Shown here: piece after piece, positions 1-10,470 of the stretch
Layout: each line of letters opens with the position of its first letter
How positions within the stretch are numbered: the stretch's first letter is position 1
Assembly: GCA_012845835.1 (NCBI GenBank)
Contig: JABAKD010000007.1
Span: 11,390,511 to 11,454,510 of the forward strand
Direction: 5' to 3'
Length of the DNA: 64,000 nt
Source of the DNA: Undaria pinnatifida
Taxonomy: Eukaryota > Sar > Phaeophyceae > Laminariales > Alariaceae
Position numbers and translations under genes: made by a program
Notes under the pieces: generated by a model
The model's input: only the letters and a program-made list of their open reading frames with translations
What the model was told of the DNA's origin: nothing
Databases searched by the model: none

Positions 1-639
1 CCATTTCAGGCCCCCCGTGACGGTGGAAGAAGTACCAGAGAGTTTACTCAGAGTCAGGTTTTTCCAACGTAACGAGCTCTCCACTGTTCGCCCTAAAGCC
101 CGATCATGAGAAAAACAACTCGAAGAACAGCCCCTTCTTCGGCAAATAAATGATGTTCTTGCGACGAACGAAACCGGTCCATGCTACGTGCGGTAGATAG
201 GGGTGTGCCACGTTTTTCAGAAGGCCCCTCCTTTGGAGGGTTTCATACCCTACCCCACCCCACCCCCAAAAGGTCAAAGGTCAACCAGAGAAGCAATATT
301 ATGGCCTGCAGTAGGAAAAATAACAAACATACAACAAAAACAAAACAAAACAAAACAAAAACACAAAAACACAAAATAAAACAAAATAAAACAAAATAAA
401 TCAAAACACAAAAGTACAGTAGTAGTAGTAGTAACAAAAATATAGTGACAAAATTGAAAATGCAGAGAGAATTTCGGCGATATTGGGCAAAAAAGGGCTT
501 CCGAAATCTCCACAATTAAGTATTTGTTTTCACTTGCTTAACAAACAACGAGGCATCTGCATCTCTGTCTCCTACGAGTAGCAGAGGGGTCAATTGTACA
601 GCCCCAAGGGGATAGCAACGGAGTTGACTACCTAGGACG
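1..639. other. No gene seen; A/C-rich low-complexity stretch
   Basis: I find no exon or known repeat. Positions 318-410 are a run of AAAAC/AAAAT-type simple sequence, followed by a short AGT run (417-433). Open frames here are products of that low complexity. Confidence 0.5.
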
Positions 640-931
640 ACGGATACATTGTCATACTGCAGCGGGGAACCCCTATTTTTCAATGCCGGGTGACTCCGTA
701 CGTCACAGCAAAAATACAAATTGGGCTATTTAGTTGCTGCGTCGTAGCTCAGCGTTCCATTCGAGGAGTCTTTTTGTCATCGCACAATTTGTATAGAAGC
801 ACGAAAGCGTGAGACCACCAAGAATGAGCAGAGAGGCAGGGGTCACTCGCGCGGGGGACCCCGAGCTACTGCTGCTGCAAGAAAAAGGCACGCAGAAAAC
901 GTCCCTTTCTACCGCACGTAGCCTTCGTCCT
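640..931 (+). mobile_element. Family E MITE copy
   Basis: It matches the family E layout seen cleanly at 40343-40612: a GTGACTCCGT segment, the GCGTCGTAGCTCAGCGTTCCATT segment (cf. GCGCAGCGTAGCTCACC), the palindrome region GGTCACTCGCGCGGGGGACC, and a right end near CTACCGCACGTAGCCTTCG. It is diverged and the left end is not clear. Confidence 0.55.
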
Positions 932-1132
932 CTTTAAACGCTGTTATCGGTTGAGGTGTGCCCAGGCAAAGTTAAAGCAAAGAAAACGTTGGTCCTTCCC
1001 GAGAGCCCTCCGTCAATTCTGGCGTGGCTCGAATGTGCGCTCGAATGTGTCATGTACAGGCAACAAAAACTGGCGCGCATACAACTGCCAACACCAAAAG
1101 GGCGAAGCTACTTGTAAAGGCTTTTCTTTTTT

Positions 1133-1393
1133 GACGCGTGCTACGATAGACTAGCCTAGAGGTATACCTTTTTTTGGCATTTTTTTCTAAATGACGGGGC
1201 TTCTTGACCCAAACTCTTCGGAAATACGACATTTTTTTGGGCGTGGTTCTTGTCGTGTACCTAGGACATGGCTTTCTTTCTCCGGTAGCAGCAGTTTTGA
1301 TTTTTCTCCAAATCAGGTTTTGGGAGAGGTCTTAAGCTCCCAAGATGGGGAACCTAAGAAAATAAGCGGTGCACCTCTATCGTGCCACGCGTC
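1133..1393 (+). mobile_element. Family A MITE, complete copy
   Basis: Terminal inverted repeats GACGCGTGCTACGATAGA and TCTATCGTGCCACGCGTC bound a 261-bp non-coding element. The interior carries the family signature: ATGACGGGGCTTCTTGACCC, the TCGGAAATACGACA segment, GTGTACCTAGGACATGG, and GGTCTTAAGCTCCCAAG before GGTGCACCTCTATCG. No coding capacity. Flanks give no convincing target duplication. Confidence 0.75.
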
Positions 1394-1879
1394 GCATGCG
1401 GGGAACGTCCCAATGACCCACATACTGACGATCCCAGACTCTGGTATTATAGTACATAGTATGCGGGGATTTTCGTGGTAAGGGTTTTCAAGTAGAAAAC
1501 GCGCGCGCATAGATAGAGGCGTGTATGTCTCCGGGGGGGGTTCTTGGTTTCCTTCTTCCGGATAATTCCGCGATTGATTGCTAAAACGCGGATGGTGCGA
1601 TGCTCGACAAAAGACAACGTTACACTCACGCCTCTCTACATTGTTACTTTGATTTTATTTTGTACATACATGATATACGTATGTCGAAATTTATTATTTT
1701 ACGGTGTCAAAGTTGTACATACTTGCCGTCTGGCATTGTACGGTGCTAAAATGATCGAAACTCGGATTGATTCGATGTTTCACAACCTTGCTTACTTGCT
1801 CTCGCGCTTGTATTATCACTACACACCAAAACACACGACCCATCCATGCCTACAGTGTAGGGTCACCTTGACATTTGTT
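1394..1879. other. AT-rich spacer without a recognisable gene
   Basis: A 145-codon frame (1544-1981) runs through it. The frame lacks a domain, has an uneven hydrophobic composition and continues straight into the family E repeat that follows, so I treat it as chance. Confidence 0.5.
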
Positions 1880-2175
1880 GGCGCACTGGTGGCTCGGCGT
1901 CACTCGCGCGAGTGCCCCTTCTGTTCCTTCCTTTGTGGTCTCACAAGCTTTCGTGTGGTAGAAAAAGTGACCGATTCATGACTTCGCCGTGGAACACAGC
2001 AGTATGATGACACGCCGTGCGTGCCAACAGAACGGCCTACTACATTTTTACTACTGAATGTAGTCATAATAGCTGTTTTTTCCCGTGATCGAGGATACAG
2101 AGTCACCCTTGAAAAGAAATGGCTCCAACCTGTATTATTGACGAACAGGGTTATCCCCCCCTACCGTGCGTTGTA
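1880..2175 (-). mobile_element. Family E MITE copy
   Basis: In reverse orientation it shows GGCTCGGCGTCACTCGCGCG (the family palindrome), the CTCACAAGCTTTCGTG segment, and an end at CCCCCCTACCGTGCGTTG, matching the CCCCCCTACCGTAGCC terminus. It is followed directly by a family A copy. Confidence 0.55.
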
Positions 2176-2467
2176 GAGTTAGTCGTGCCAGCTTTTTTAG
2201 ATATTGTTGGCGCTATTCGTCTGAAATGTTTTCGGAATGACGGTGCTCCTTAATAACGCAAAATCGTCGGAAAATAAATAAATAATGGGCCATTGTTTTT
2301 TTCATGATTCTCGTCGTGTACCTAGGCCATGGGATTTTTCATCCGCGATAAAGCGGGTTTACTATGCTCCAAATCAGTATATTTTGGGAGAGAGAGGTGT
2401 TAAGCTCCCAAATCGAGGAACATCAGGAAAAAAAAGGGGTGCGCACTTCTTCCGTAGCACGCGTCGG
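2176..2467 (+). mobile_element. Family A MITE copy
   Basis: The interior matches family A closely: GAATGACGGTGCTCCTTAA, AAATCGTCGGAAAA, TGATTCTCGTCGTGTACC, TAGGCCATGGGATTTTTCAT, TTAAGCTCCCAAATCGAGGA. The right terminus is CCGTAGCACGCGTC. The left terminus is diverged. Confidence 0.65.
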
Positions 2468-2680
2468 TCCGGTACGAGTAGTGTTTGTGTGAATGCTCCT
2501 GTCCCCTGGATCTTCGAGAAGCAACGTAAGTAAGGGCAACCCGATTACCGATCCTATTATTATGCACTACCTAGCCTAGCTATACAACAAAAACCAAAAT
2601 GAAAAAGTAAAGACATTTCATTCAGCTATTTATTATTATTATATTGGGAACAGGACCTCCGTCCTTCAATTTCTTCGGCT

Positions 2681-2927
2681 GAGTCATCCCACGGTAGGGG
2701 TTGCAGTTTTTGCGCCGAAACGTCCCCGGGCGATTGAGTTCTTCATGTGAGGAACTGCCGGTCAATGAATTATTTTCACGAAAACATTTTATTTTTTCAC
2801 TAAGGCATTGAAGCTTGGTCGGGTTGTGCGACCGAATGCCTTCGAAGTCATTTTTCAGGTGAGATATTGGGTTCCTCATGTAAGGAGCTCAGGGACTTTC
2901 TGCTGCAACCCTATCGTGGGATGGCTC
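2681..2927 (-). mobile_element. Family G MITE, complete copy
   Basis: The inverted termini are GAGTCATCCCACGGTAGGGG (left) and CCCTATCGTGGGATGGCTC (right), both followed inward by TTGCAG/CTGCAA. The element is flanked on each side by GGCT, a possible 4-5 bp target duplication. Non-coding, 247 bp. Other copies lie at 18131, 27839 and 46813. Confidence 0.7.
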
Positions 2928-3023
2928 GGCTAGAGTATGTCACCTCTCTATCTATCGTGCCAAGCGTCAATAATAGTTTTTTTTCACTACTACTTCGTAT
3001 GTATATGTATACTACTCGAATAA

Positions 3024-3780
3024 CAATAAAAATACACCCCAGCTGTGAGATCGAAGATTTTGTCGAAACTTTCATCTTTGCAAGCTGTGTGTGATACTCC
3101 GATCGCGCGTATCACGGGTTGTGTGTCCTCATTAAGGATATAGGTCGGCGACTCCCCTTCCTTGCAACTACAGTGTGGTTATCAGGGTCAACAGGGTGAT
3201 GTTAGTCAGTCTGTGCGCGGAAACTATAAAACCCGTTTCTGAGCGGGACAAAATCTGACAGCTGTGGAGGGAAATGTATCCGTTTATCAAGTGAATCCTG
3301 TAAGTCGAATAACCGGTGAGGGGAGGGCGGGGGCGTTAAGGACGTTGGGGCTTGGGTTTGATCGAGAGAGAGCGGAGGGGGGGGGGGGGATGGGCGGGGC
3401 AGCTCAATCTGTACGTGGAAACTCTAAATCCTTTAAGGGGATAAATCTGACGGTTTTGGAAAGAACGAACCATTTTATCATGGCGGGAGGTGGGGCGGGC
3501 GGGGCAGCGCAATCTGTGCGTGGAAACTCTAAATCCTTTAACTCCTCTACAACTGGAAACCCGTCTTTGGGGACAAAATTACTTGGATTTAGAGTAGGAG
3601 GGGTTCGGGGGCCCCAAAGGGGTTAAGGGGATAAATCTGACGGTATTTTGGAAATAATGCACCAGTTTATCATGGCGCGGGGGTGGGGCCGGCGGGCCTG
3701 CTCAATCTGTGCGTGGAAACTATAAATCCTTTAAGGGCGGATACATCTGACGGTTTTGGATAGAATGCACCATCGTCCAG
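3024..3780 (+). repeat. Family F G-tract composite repeat
   Basis: The head reads CAGCTGTGAGATCGAAGATT, the TGTGTGTGATACTCCGATCG block and the GACTCCCCTTCCTTGCAACT block. Four diverged tandem subunits of roughly 110 bp follow, each with CAATCTGTGCGTGGAAACT, a TCCTTTAAGGGGATAAATCT core, GACGGTTTTGGAAAGAA and a G-rich spacer. No terminal inverted repeats and no coding capacity. The mechanism of spread is unknown. Confidence 0.7.
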
Positions 3781-4163
3781 GTTATCGTGTATATTATCCT
3801 GTATGTAAGTTGTACATATATATATATATAATTCTGGTATGCTTTAATTTGCCGTTCGACAAAAACAGGAGCGCAAACAGGCAATAATTCCAACAAGATC
3901 ATCGATGGAATGCCCGAGACAGTGAGTAATGCGTTGTGAAGAAGAACAACAAACGTCATCAGGGAGGATACTCAGGGTTTACATACACTATACAAGTAAT
4001 AAACCTGTGCGCAGGTAGTCGTCTAGATATTTAAAGAGGAGGGTCCCGACTAACAAGTAGGCGCTCTTCGCGTCTTTCCGGCGGACTGGGCACGATCAGA
4101 ACATAGGATGCTATGTTTTTGACAAACGACCGCATATATATTCTTACGTATACCTCTGCTTGT
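3781..4163. other. Unassigned spacer
   Basis: I see no gene or familiar repeat here apart from a short AT dinucleotide run (3815-3832). Confidence 0.4.
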
Positions 4164-4267
4164 GACACGTGCTGGGATAGAGATAGCGGTTCGCGTCTGA
4201 AACTACTTCCGAATGACGGGAACATCCCAAACCTGAAATCGTCAGAACCAGGCCATTTTTTTGCACC

Positions 4268-4984
4268 GTGGTGATGTTATCAGGCTTGTTGGTTTGGGTA
4301 AGCTATCTTGGTTAACCTTTTGCAAGCGGTCAAACGGACCAATACCCCTCTACCACGTTAACAAATGGCGTCGTCGACAGAACAAGGGTTTTTAGGGTCG
4401 TGGGTTCGAAGCTCAGCATGACGCGTGCTACGATCTAGATGTGCGCCCCCTTTTTTTTATTGCCGTCCCTCTCACTTTCGGAGCTTAATACATGTCCTTC
4501 CCAAAATATGATATCGGAGAAAAATAAAACTGCTAAATACATACACCGGGTGAAACATCCCAGATGGCCTAGGTACACAACGAGATATCACGTACTAAAA
4601 AACGGGCAACTTTCTGACGATTTTGGGTTGAGGAGCCCTGCTGCTGTCATTCTTCAGAAACCATTTCACACGGAAAGTAAGTGCTGCCTGCATCGTAGCA
4701 CGGGCCTTTTTTCTTTTTTTTGCAAAACAGTGAACTTTTCCAGACTTTCCCCGTGTCGACCTCGAAAAATACCCTTCCCGGGGGGTGTCCCCAGGAAATG
4801 AAACCGCTTGCATGTTGACATGTTCGCCCGTATACCAGGCCGACCTGCTATCCCGCCGTTTCAGGGGGGAGAGTGTGTATGAGGCATAGATTGTTTGGGT
4901 ACGCCATTGGTTAACCTTTTGCAACTAAGTGGCCAAGCGGACTAATACCCCTCTATTAATTTATAAATAATACCTTAACAACGA
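4268..4984 (+). mobile_element. Family B tRNA-related element with direct terminal repeats
   Basis: The two ends share a direct repeat of about 60 bp containing GGTTAACCTTTTGCAA, (G)CGG(A)CTAATACCCCTCTA and an A-box-like TGGCCAAGCGG. Just inside the left repeat is AATGGCGTCGTCGACAGA followed by GTGGGTTCGAAGC, a B-box-like motif. The body has the hairpin region CGACCTGCTATCCCGCCG. A second copy (58172-58530, minus) has the same order, including direct repeats at both ends. It is best read as a tRNA-derived retroposon in partial tandem form. It is interrupted here by a family A copy. Confidence 0.65.
4421..4707 (-). mobile_element. Family A MITE nested inside family B
   Basis: The ends are GACGCGTGCTACGATCTAG and GCATCGTAGCACGGGCC. 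The interior is in reverse family orientation, with CTGGGTGAAACATCCC-like sequence, GATGGCCTAGGTACACAACG, ACGATTTTGGGTTGAGGAGC and CATTCTTCAGAAACCATTTC. It is the youngest of the three layers. Confidence 0.7.
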
Positions 4985-5257
4985 TGCCCGTTCTATGCCT
5001 AGGCCCTGGTGTGATTCATCCGGTGTCGGTCATATTTTTTCATCTACAAGGTTTCAGTGTTTGGGTTAAGAAGGACATGTCTTAAGCAACGAAAGTGAGG
5101 AACTCTTCCTCGCAAAAAAAAATGTGGCTCGCCTCTTTCGTCGTACGTAGCACGCGTCTTTTCTGGTTCCAATAAATTTCCTTCCACGCGCACGATCATG
5201 GCTGCCTGCGTACGGCAGGGTGGGCACACCCTTATTCACGGCTACACTGTCTGGACT

Positions 5258-5510
5258 TTCAATGCTCGCCCGGGTGATTCTGTGTACTGCGTACTACCTC
5301 AATGAAAAGATACGAGGATAGGCGATTTGTTTCGTGCGTCGTGGCCAACTACTTCATGGCGGCTAAATATGGCAAACTAAACAACCGCACGAAATAAGCG
5401 TAAGACCTCTTATTCGAAAGGGAATATAATAGGGGGGTCACTCGGTCGAGGGTCCACTGGAAAACGATGCCCCACAAATGACCCATCTACGTACGGTAGC
5501 CACGTCCGCC
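5258..5510 (+). mobile_element. Family E MITE, diverged copy
   Basis: Recognisable parts are GGGTGATTCTGTGTACTGCG, the CGTCGTGGCCAACTACTTCA segment, the palindrome relic GGGGTCACTCGGTCGAGGGT and the end CTACGTACGGTAGCCACG. Both termini are degraded. Confidence 0.5.
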
Positions 5511-5982
5511 ACGTTCGCCACATGTTTTCAAGTATAGTCTATGTGTATTGTAAAAAATGCGTATCATTCCGACAAGCGCAGGTTTTCAGGCAGTTTTTGC
5601 ACCCATTACTTATAATAATGCTGTATGTGCACGTTATACATATTATATAACCCCTACCTAAAGCTAAGAGGAAAAGGGCTTGGGGCCCTTCCAGAGAAGA
5701 AGATTCAGAGATGGGAATGCAGATGATGATGCCATGGACGATAAGATTGATTGCTCTTCACACCCCGTTGGAAATGAATCTACTCACCCCGCGTTCTGAT
5801 AACACATTTCGTACTGTTAAATATATACCACTTTGTCCGGGAAAAATAGTAAACATGTTATTTCGATTATTAGTGTTCAAAGGTTAATTATATTTCCGTA
5901 CAGAGTGGTATACCTGAAGTAAGAGACGCCTATAACTCCCAGTGGTCATGATGGTAGAATAGCACCACGGCGGCTGGGTATA
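5511..5982. other. Spacer, nothing recognised
   Basis: AT-rich sequence with no repeat family or exon that I can support. Confidence 0.4.
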
Positions 5983-7445
5983 CAGTAGGTGGCCCTATAT
6001 AGTGCGGGTCAATTAGTGCGGGTGTCCGATATTGTGATGGTGAAATCGTTTGGCACAATAGAGACCCCTCAATAGTGCGGGTACCGCACTATAGAGGGTG
6101 TGCCTTTACAATGCGGGTTCGGCTTAACCACGACCCTATATAGTGCCGGTCTGACGTCACCCCCGCCCTAGATGCGGTCAAACCAACGCGAACACACGCA
6201 CAAATCACACACAACACACAACCACTCAGAGGTGGGCATCAATCGAGGATCAGGAGAACGTCATCGAGGCGCAGCAGTTGGAATAGGAAGAAAGCGTGGC
6301 AGCGAGCCTGAAGGGCTTAGCGTTGGAGGGGGGCGACTCTTCGGACCGCCAGGACGAGGAGGATGACGACGACGGAAACGCTGCAGACGGAAACGTTGGA
6401 GGCGGTGCCGCTGAGCCACCGCCGTCGTACGCGGAACTTTCCCAATACTTCGCCCCCCTGGAAAGCTACGCGGCAGCGTCCGGCTTGGACGAGGCCGGCT
6501 ACTTGCTCCAGAGGGCACGGATGTTGATGATGGAAGAGCATGCATCGAAGCCAACTCGCCAGACTGGTGTCAGGGCGTATTTTGACGCGTAGAGCGATGA
6601 TCGTTTTCGCCGCACGCGCAGTAGTTGCTGCCGTTTTTTTTTTTTGCCAGGTCTATCGTTTGTCTAACTTTCATGTGTGGTGAAAGAGAGATGCGTATTT
6701 TCCTTCTTCTCGTGGCCTTCAAAGGCATTGTGTAGTTTTGAGTTTTCTTCGACCAACTGAGTGAGGATTAGCGCGCGAGAAAAGTAGGGGCTTGGGCTGG
6801 ACCCTTCTTGTGCTTGTTCTTGCTACTGTAAGTTGTTCCTCCCGTTCTTCTGTTGCTCCGAGCGAGGGTGTCGGGGGTCGTGTTGAAACGGCGTCCCGTT
6901 TGGCAAGTTTAGTTGTTTTTCCTGAAGTTGAATTGTTTGGTGAACCATGAGATAATTTTCGTACTGTACGTGGTAAAAAAGTGGAACGGCGAAAACAAAA
7001 TGAACCATCCACGGGACCTTGCACACACAGCCTGTTGGTACGCTCAGAGTACGAACATGTCATGAACCAAGTACGGTACAGCAGTACTGTCCTGCTGTAC
7101 CGTCGTTTCACCCGTGTTCAGGATGCGGATACAGTACTGCACTGTATTCACGGCTGCAATATGCTGTCCTCTGCGCATCACAACAGGCGCAGCCTCCTAT
7201 CCGTGTAGGCAACAACACATGCAGCACCCTGTTTGCCTTTATACACCTCGCTGTAGGCTGCGCCGTATGCTTTAAACTAGTGCTATCGTCAATAGTGCGC
7301 CTTACCGCACTATTGGAGGTTCTTAAAACCCCTAATAGTGCGGGAAAGCGCACTAATCAGGCCGGGTTTTATATAATGCGGGTGGCCGGTATAGGGCGGG
7401 TAATTTTTCGTGACACATACCCGCACTTTATAGGGCCACCTAGTG
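5983..7445 (+). mobile_element. Pogo-like (Tc1/mariner) element, internally deleted
   Basis: Terminal inverted repeats CAGTAGGTGGCCCTATA at the left and CACTAGGTGGCCCTATA at the right (reading inward) bound 1463 bp and are flanked by TA on both sides (5981-5982, 7446-7447), the target duplication of this superfamily. Both ends carry several subterminal AGTGCGGGT motifs, the layout of pogo/Tigger transposase-binding sites. The CAGT start is also typical of pogo. Only a short C-terminal coding remnant is present, so the element cannot move on its own. Confidence 0.8.
6239..6592 (+). pseudogene. C-terminal remnant of a pogo-type transposase
   Basis: One frame reads SIEDQENVIEAQQLE, an in-frame TAG at 6284-6286, then EESVAASLKGLALEGG, an acidic DEEDDDDGN stretch, and PSYAELSQYFAPLESYAAAS to stop at 6592. 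The bias of the frame continues on both sides of the TAG, so this is a nonsense mutation in a former coding region. Its place at the 3' side of a pogo-like element, and its acidic tail after a missing DDE domain, fit the tail of such a transposase. Homology itself cannot be shown by eye. Confidence 0.6.
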
Positions 7446-7917
7446 TATGCTGTAATTTCATGTTGTTTTGCGTTCCGACAACGTGCAGTTGTACAGGAAA
7501 ATGTTCAGTCCAGTGCATATATATTGAATGAATGGATGGTTGCCACTCCGGCGGTATATGGAACGTGGAAAATGCCGACGACACGACATAACAAGTAGAC
7601 CACCAGTATAATAGTTCGTAGTAGTGCTATAGTATGTAATATCAAGCGCCACCATGACTGTCGCACTCATTCATTTCTCCTATAATATAGCGAAACGCGA
7701 GGAACTCAATGCACACACGACAGTATTTTATACATCGAGCACGCATACCATCACTCTCTCAGCCAAACGCGAACCATTTCTCCTCCCTCTCTGCTGAGAC
7801 AGTTAATAAATGCTACACGCTGTGCTATCGCTTCTTGGACAAAGTAGATCTGGCTTAGACGGCTCACGGGGCCTCTCAAAGGAGGAGATCTAGCCAAATG
7901 TCGACGGAATGCCATTG
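7446..7917. other. Spacer, nothing recognised
   Basis: No exon or repeat family is seen between the pogo element and the next MITE. Confidence 0.4.
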
Positions 7918-8693
7918 TTGACGAGTCGTCCTACGGTAGCCCCGCCAACTTTTCTTTAACGAAATCGCCGGTTTTAAAACCAGCTACCCGGTTTTTTTTC
8001 CCCTTTGTTCCCTCCTTGCGTGTCCAGGTTTTTGGCTCGTGTTCGGATTATCTTATTTCGGTTTTACTTTACTTTATTTTATTTCATTTTATTATGTTTC
8101 TTTTCCGAGCTTTGGCTCTCCTTTGCGGTTGGGTTGTTTCTTCGATTTCCCCTTCATTTTGTTTGTTTCATTTTTTGTTTTATTTTAATCTTTGTTTTTA
8201 TTTGTTTTCTTATTTTTTTATTTTTATTTTTTTATTTTTTTTGTTTTTGTTTATTTCGTATTTCTCTCTCTTCCAATGTATTTCTGTTGCTGACGTATGT
8301 ATGTTGTGCCTGTCGTACCCAGTACTAGGGCATGACATTGCGTTGTCGAATGCATTACGATGCATTATCTCTGTGTCGTGGCTTGTGACCACAGAGCTGA
8401 TCTTTCTAGGGTGAAGAATCAGTACGGACACTGGGTGTGCTGGATGTCGACGAGTAGAAGAACGGTTTAATGTGAAGAACACACACACACACACCCGGCC
8501 GTATCTCCTAAAATACGGTCCCTCTTGCCACTTCGATGTCATCGTTCGATAGTCCTTTGCAACCAAGGAAGAAGTGCACGAAGACATCTTCTTATCATAT
8601 AGCATCATTCCTCGAGTGTCGAGCAACCATGTAACGTTCGAGTTAAAGAAAATCGCTGCTTTGGGGGCTGGCTATCTTTGTCGTCGAATCTGA
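7918..8693 (+). mobile_element. Family D MITE interrupted by an A/T-rich insertion
   Basis: The left part, CGAGTCGTCCTACGGTAGCC then TTTCTTTAACGAAATCGCCG, runs to 7991. The right part resumes at 8493 with CCGGCCGTATCTCCTAAAAT and ends GGCTATCTTTGTCGTCGAAT near 8693. With the insert removed it is about 275 bp, like the other copies (10540, 17150, 32077, 59692). Confidence 0.65.
7992..8492 (-). mobile_element. 501-bp insertion flanked by ACCCGG, possible retroposed sequence
   Basis: ACCCGG occurs at 7986-7991 and 8493-8498, exactly flanking sequence absent from other family D copies, so it looks like a 6-bp target duplication. On the minus strand the insert ends in a run of nine A preceded by GGGG, and has a very A-rich half (AAAAT/AAAAC repeats, 8040-8270). 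That fits a retroposed transcript in minus orientation, but there is no promoter box or coding frame to identify it. Confidence 0.45.
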
Positions 8694-8759
8694 CTGACGA
8701 GCGCTACGATATACGAGAGGGACTACTTGTACGTAAGGTGTATCCACTTTTTTGGACCC

Positions 8760-9030
8760 AGGATACGGTGCCATATAATAGGCAAAGGGCCCCTTTTTGG
8801 GGCCTTTTTTGCAGTGAGTGGCTCGGGGTCACTATCCCGCGAGTATCCCCTCCGTTTCTTCGCCCGGGGACTTACGTTCTCTACGTTTTCTTGGTGGTGA
8901 GATGGTGTTTCGATTGACGAATTCAAATCAATCCGTAATGGAAAAAAAGTCAATGTTCGCTGCGCCTAAAAAGCCGCTATAATATAATGGTATTTTTGTC
9001 CGTGACGTACTGAGAGTCACTCGCGCGAGA
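8760..9030 (-). mobile_element. Family E MITE, diverged copy
   Basis: In reverse orientation: GGCTCGGGGTCACTATCCCG, the CAATCCGTAATGGA segment, TTCGCTGCGCC, and a second GAGTCACTCGCGCGAG palindrome half at 9014-9029. The ends are not resolved. Confidence 0.5.
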
Positions 9031-9109
9031 AGTGTGATATGCAGGTATGATATACGATCTGGGTTGCATACTACACATGTAACACCAAACCTTCTACAAT
9101 AATAAACAG

Positions 9110-9359
9110 TACCAGGCGGGTGATATAAAGGGGTGTCTTCTTGCTACAACCGTCAGATTCGTCCCCTTTAAGGGTTTGTTTCTAGTTTCCGCGCACATAT
9201 TGAAATGCCCCCCTCACCCCCCCGCCCCGATCCCTCTTGCTCAAACGCCTCACCTAAAATCAAAATCTACCAGAGTAGTAAACACTACCAGCCAGCTGAT
9301 ATAATCTCATTATCCAGCTAGCCACCCATGCCATAGCTCCAACTCATCTCCGCCCTCCT

Positions 9360-9390
<31 letters not shown>

Positions 9391-10470
9391 GTTCCCCGCC
9401 CAGTTCGTTCAAACGCCCCACTTACAATCGAAATCAGCCAGAGTAAAAAACACTTCTACGCAATTGATATCACGTCATTATCTTTCTAGCCATCCTTGAC
9501 GTAGCGTTCATTCATCCCCCCCGCCCCCCTCCGACGCCCCCTCCTTCCCCACACCCCGCACGATCGCCTAGACCCAGCACCACGCGCATAGCAAGACCCT
9601 GACATATATGATTAATACGCGCGATCGGAGTACCACACACAATATTGCCAAGATGATGTTGGACCAAATCCTTGATCTCATAGTTGGAGTGTATTTAAAT
9701 ATTATATGTGACCTAAACCTCTTGAGAACCCCCCCCCCCCCCCCCCCCTTCTTTTTCCCTCGCTCTCTCTTGCTCAAACGCCTCACCTAATATCGAAATC
9801 CGCCAGAGTAATAAACACTTCCACGCCCTGGATATCACCTCGCATTATCTTTTTAGAGCCGGCTATGCCGCTTCTGCAATTCCCACCTCCCCGCCCTCCT
9901 TCCCCACCACCCGCATCATCGCCTAGACCTAGCACCATGCGTATAGCAAACCCCTACATCTATGCGACCTAAAGCCCTCACCCCCCCCCCTCCCCCCCCC
10001 CCCCCTCCCCCCCCACATTCCGCCCTCCTCCCCCACAAGAAGGATTTATAGTTTCCACGCACAAATTGAGCTGCCCTACCTGTCCCTCCCCCCCTTCCCC
10101 CCCTCCAGCCCCCTTTTTAATCAAAATCAGGCCCCCACGTCCTTAAAGCCCCCGCCCTCCCCTCACCGGTTATTCGACTTACAGGATTCACATGATAAAC
10201 TGATGCACTTCCTTCCACAGCTGTCAGATTTTGTCCCCCTCAGAAACGGATTTTATAGTTTCCGCGCACAGATTGCCTGACATCACCCTGTTGACCCTGA
10301 TAGCTACACTGTAGTTGTAAGGGGAGTCCCCTACCTAGATATCCTTAATGAGGACACACAACTCGAAATACGCGCGATCGTAGTATCACAGACGGCTTGC
10401 GAAGATGAGTTTCGACAAAATATTCGATCTCACAGCTGGAGTGTATTTTCATTTTTTATAGTATAACCCG
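9110..10470 (-). repeat. Family F composite repeat with long C runs
   Basis: Reverse orientation. The head (CGATCTCACAGCTGGAGTGT) is at the right end near 10445, and subunits with CAAACGCCCCACTTACAATC and GCCTAGACCCAGCACCACGC lie to the left. Poly-C runs sit at 9360-9384, 9730-9747 and 9980-10015. A poly-A/T head end (TATTTTCATTTTTTATA) is seen in most copies. Confidence 0.65.

Larger units (their letters stand above)
4164..5158 (+). mobile_element. Family A MITE split by a nested insertion
   Basis: The left end, GACACGTGCTGGGATAGAG, and the family interior (GAATGACGGGAACATCCC, AAATCGTCAGAA) run to about 4266. The interior resumes about 4985 with GTTCTATGCCTAGGCC and ends at GTAGCACGCGTC (5158). 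The intervening 720 bp is a family B element that itself contains another family A copy. Without the insertion the copy would be about 275 bp, typical for the family. Confidence 0.72.

Noticed and set aside
1544-1981. 145-codon plus-strand frame
   Set aside because: Its C-terminal third is family E repeat sequence, with no domain and uneven composition.
4268-4984. LTR-type element because of direct terminal repeats
   Set aside because: Repeats are only about 60 bp, with no primer-binding site or coding region and with Pol III-like boxes. A tRNA-related retroposon fits better.
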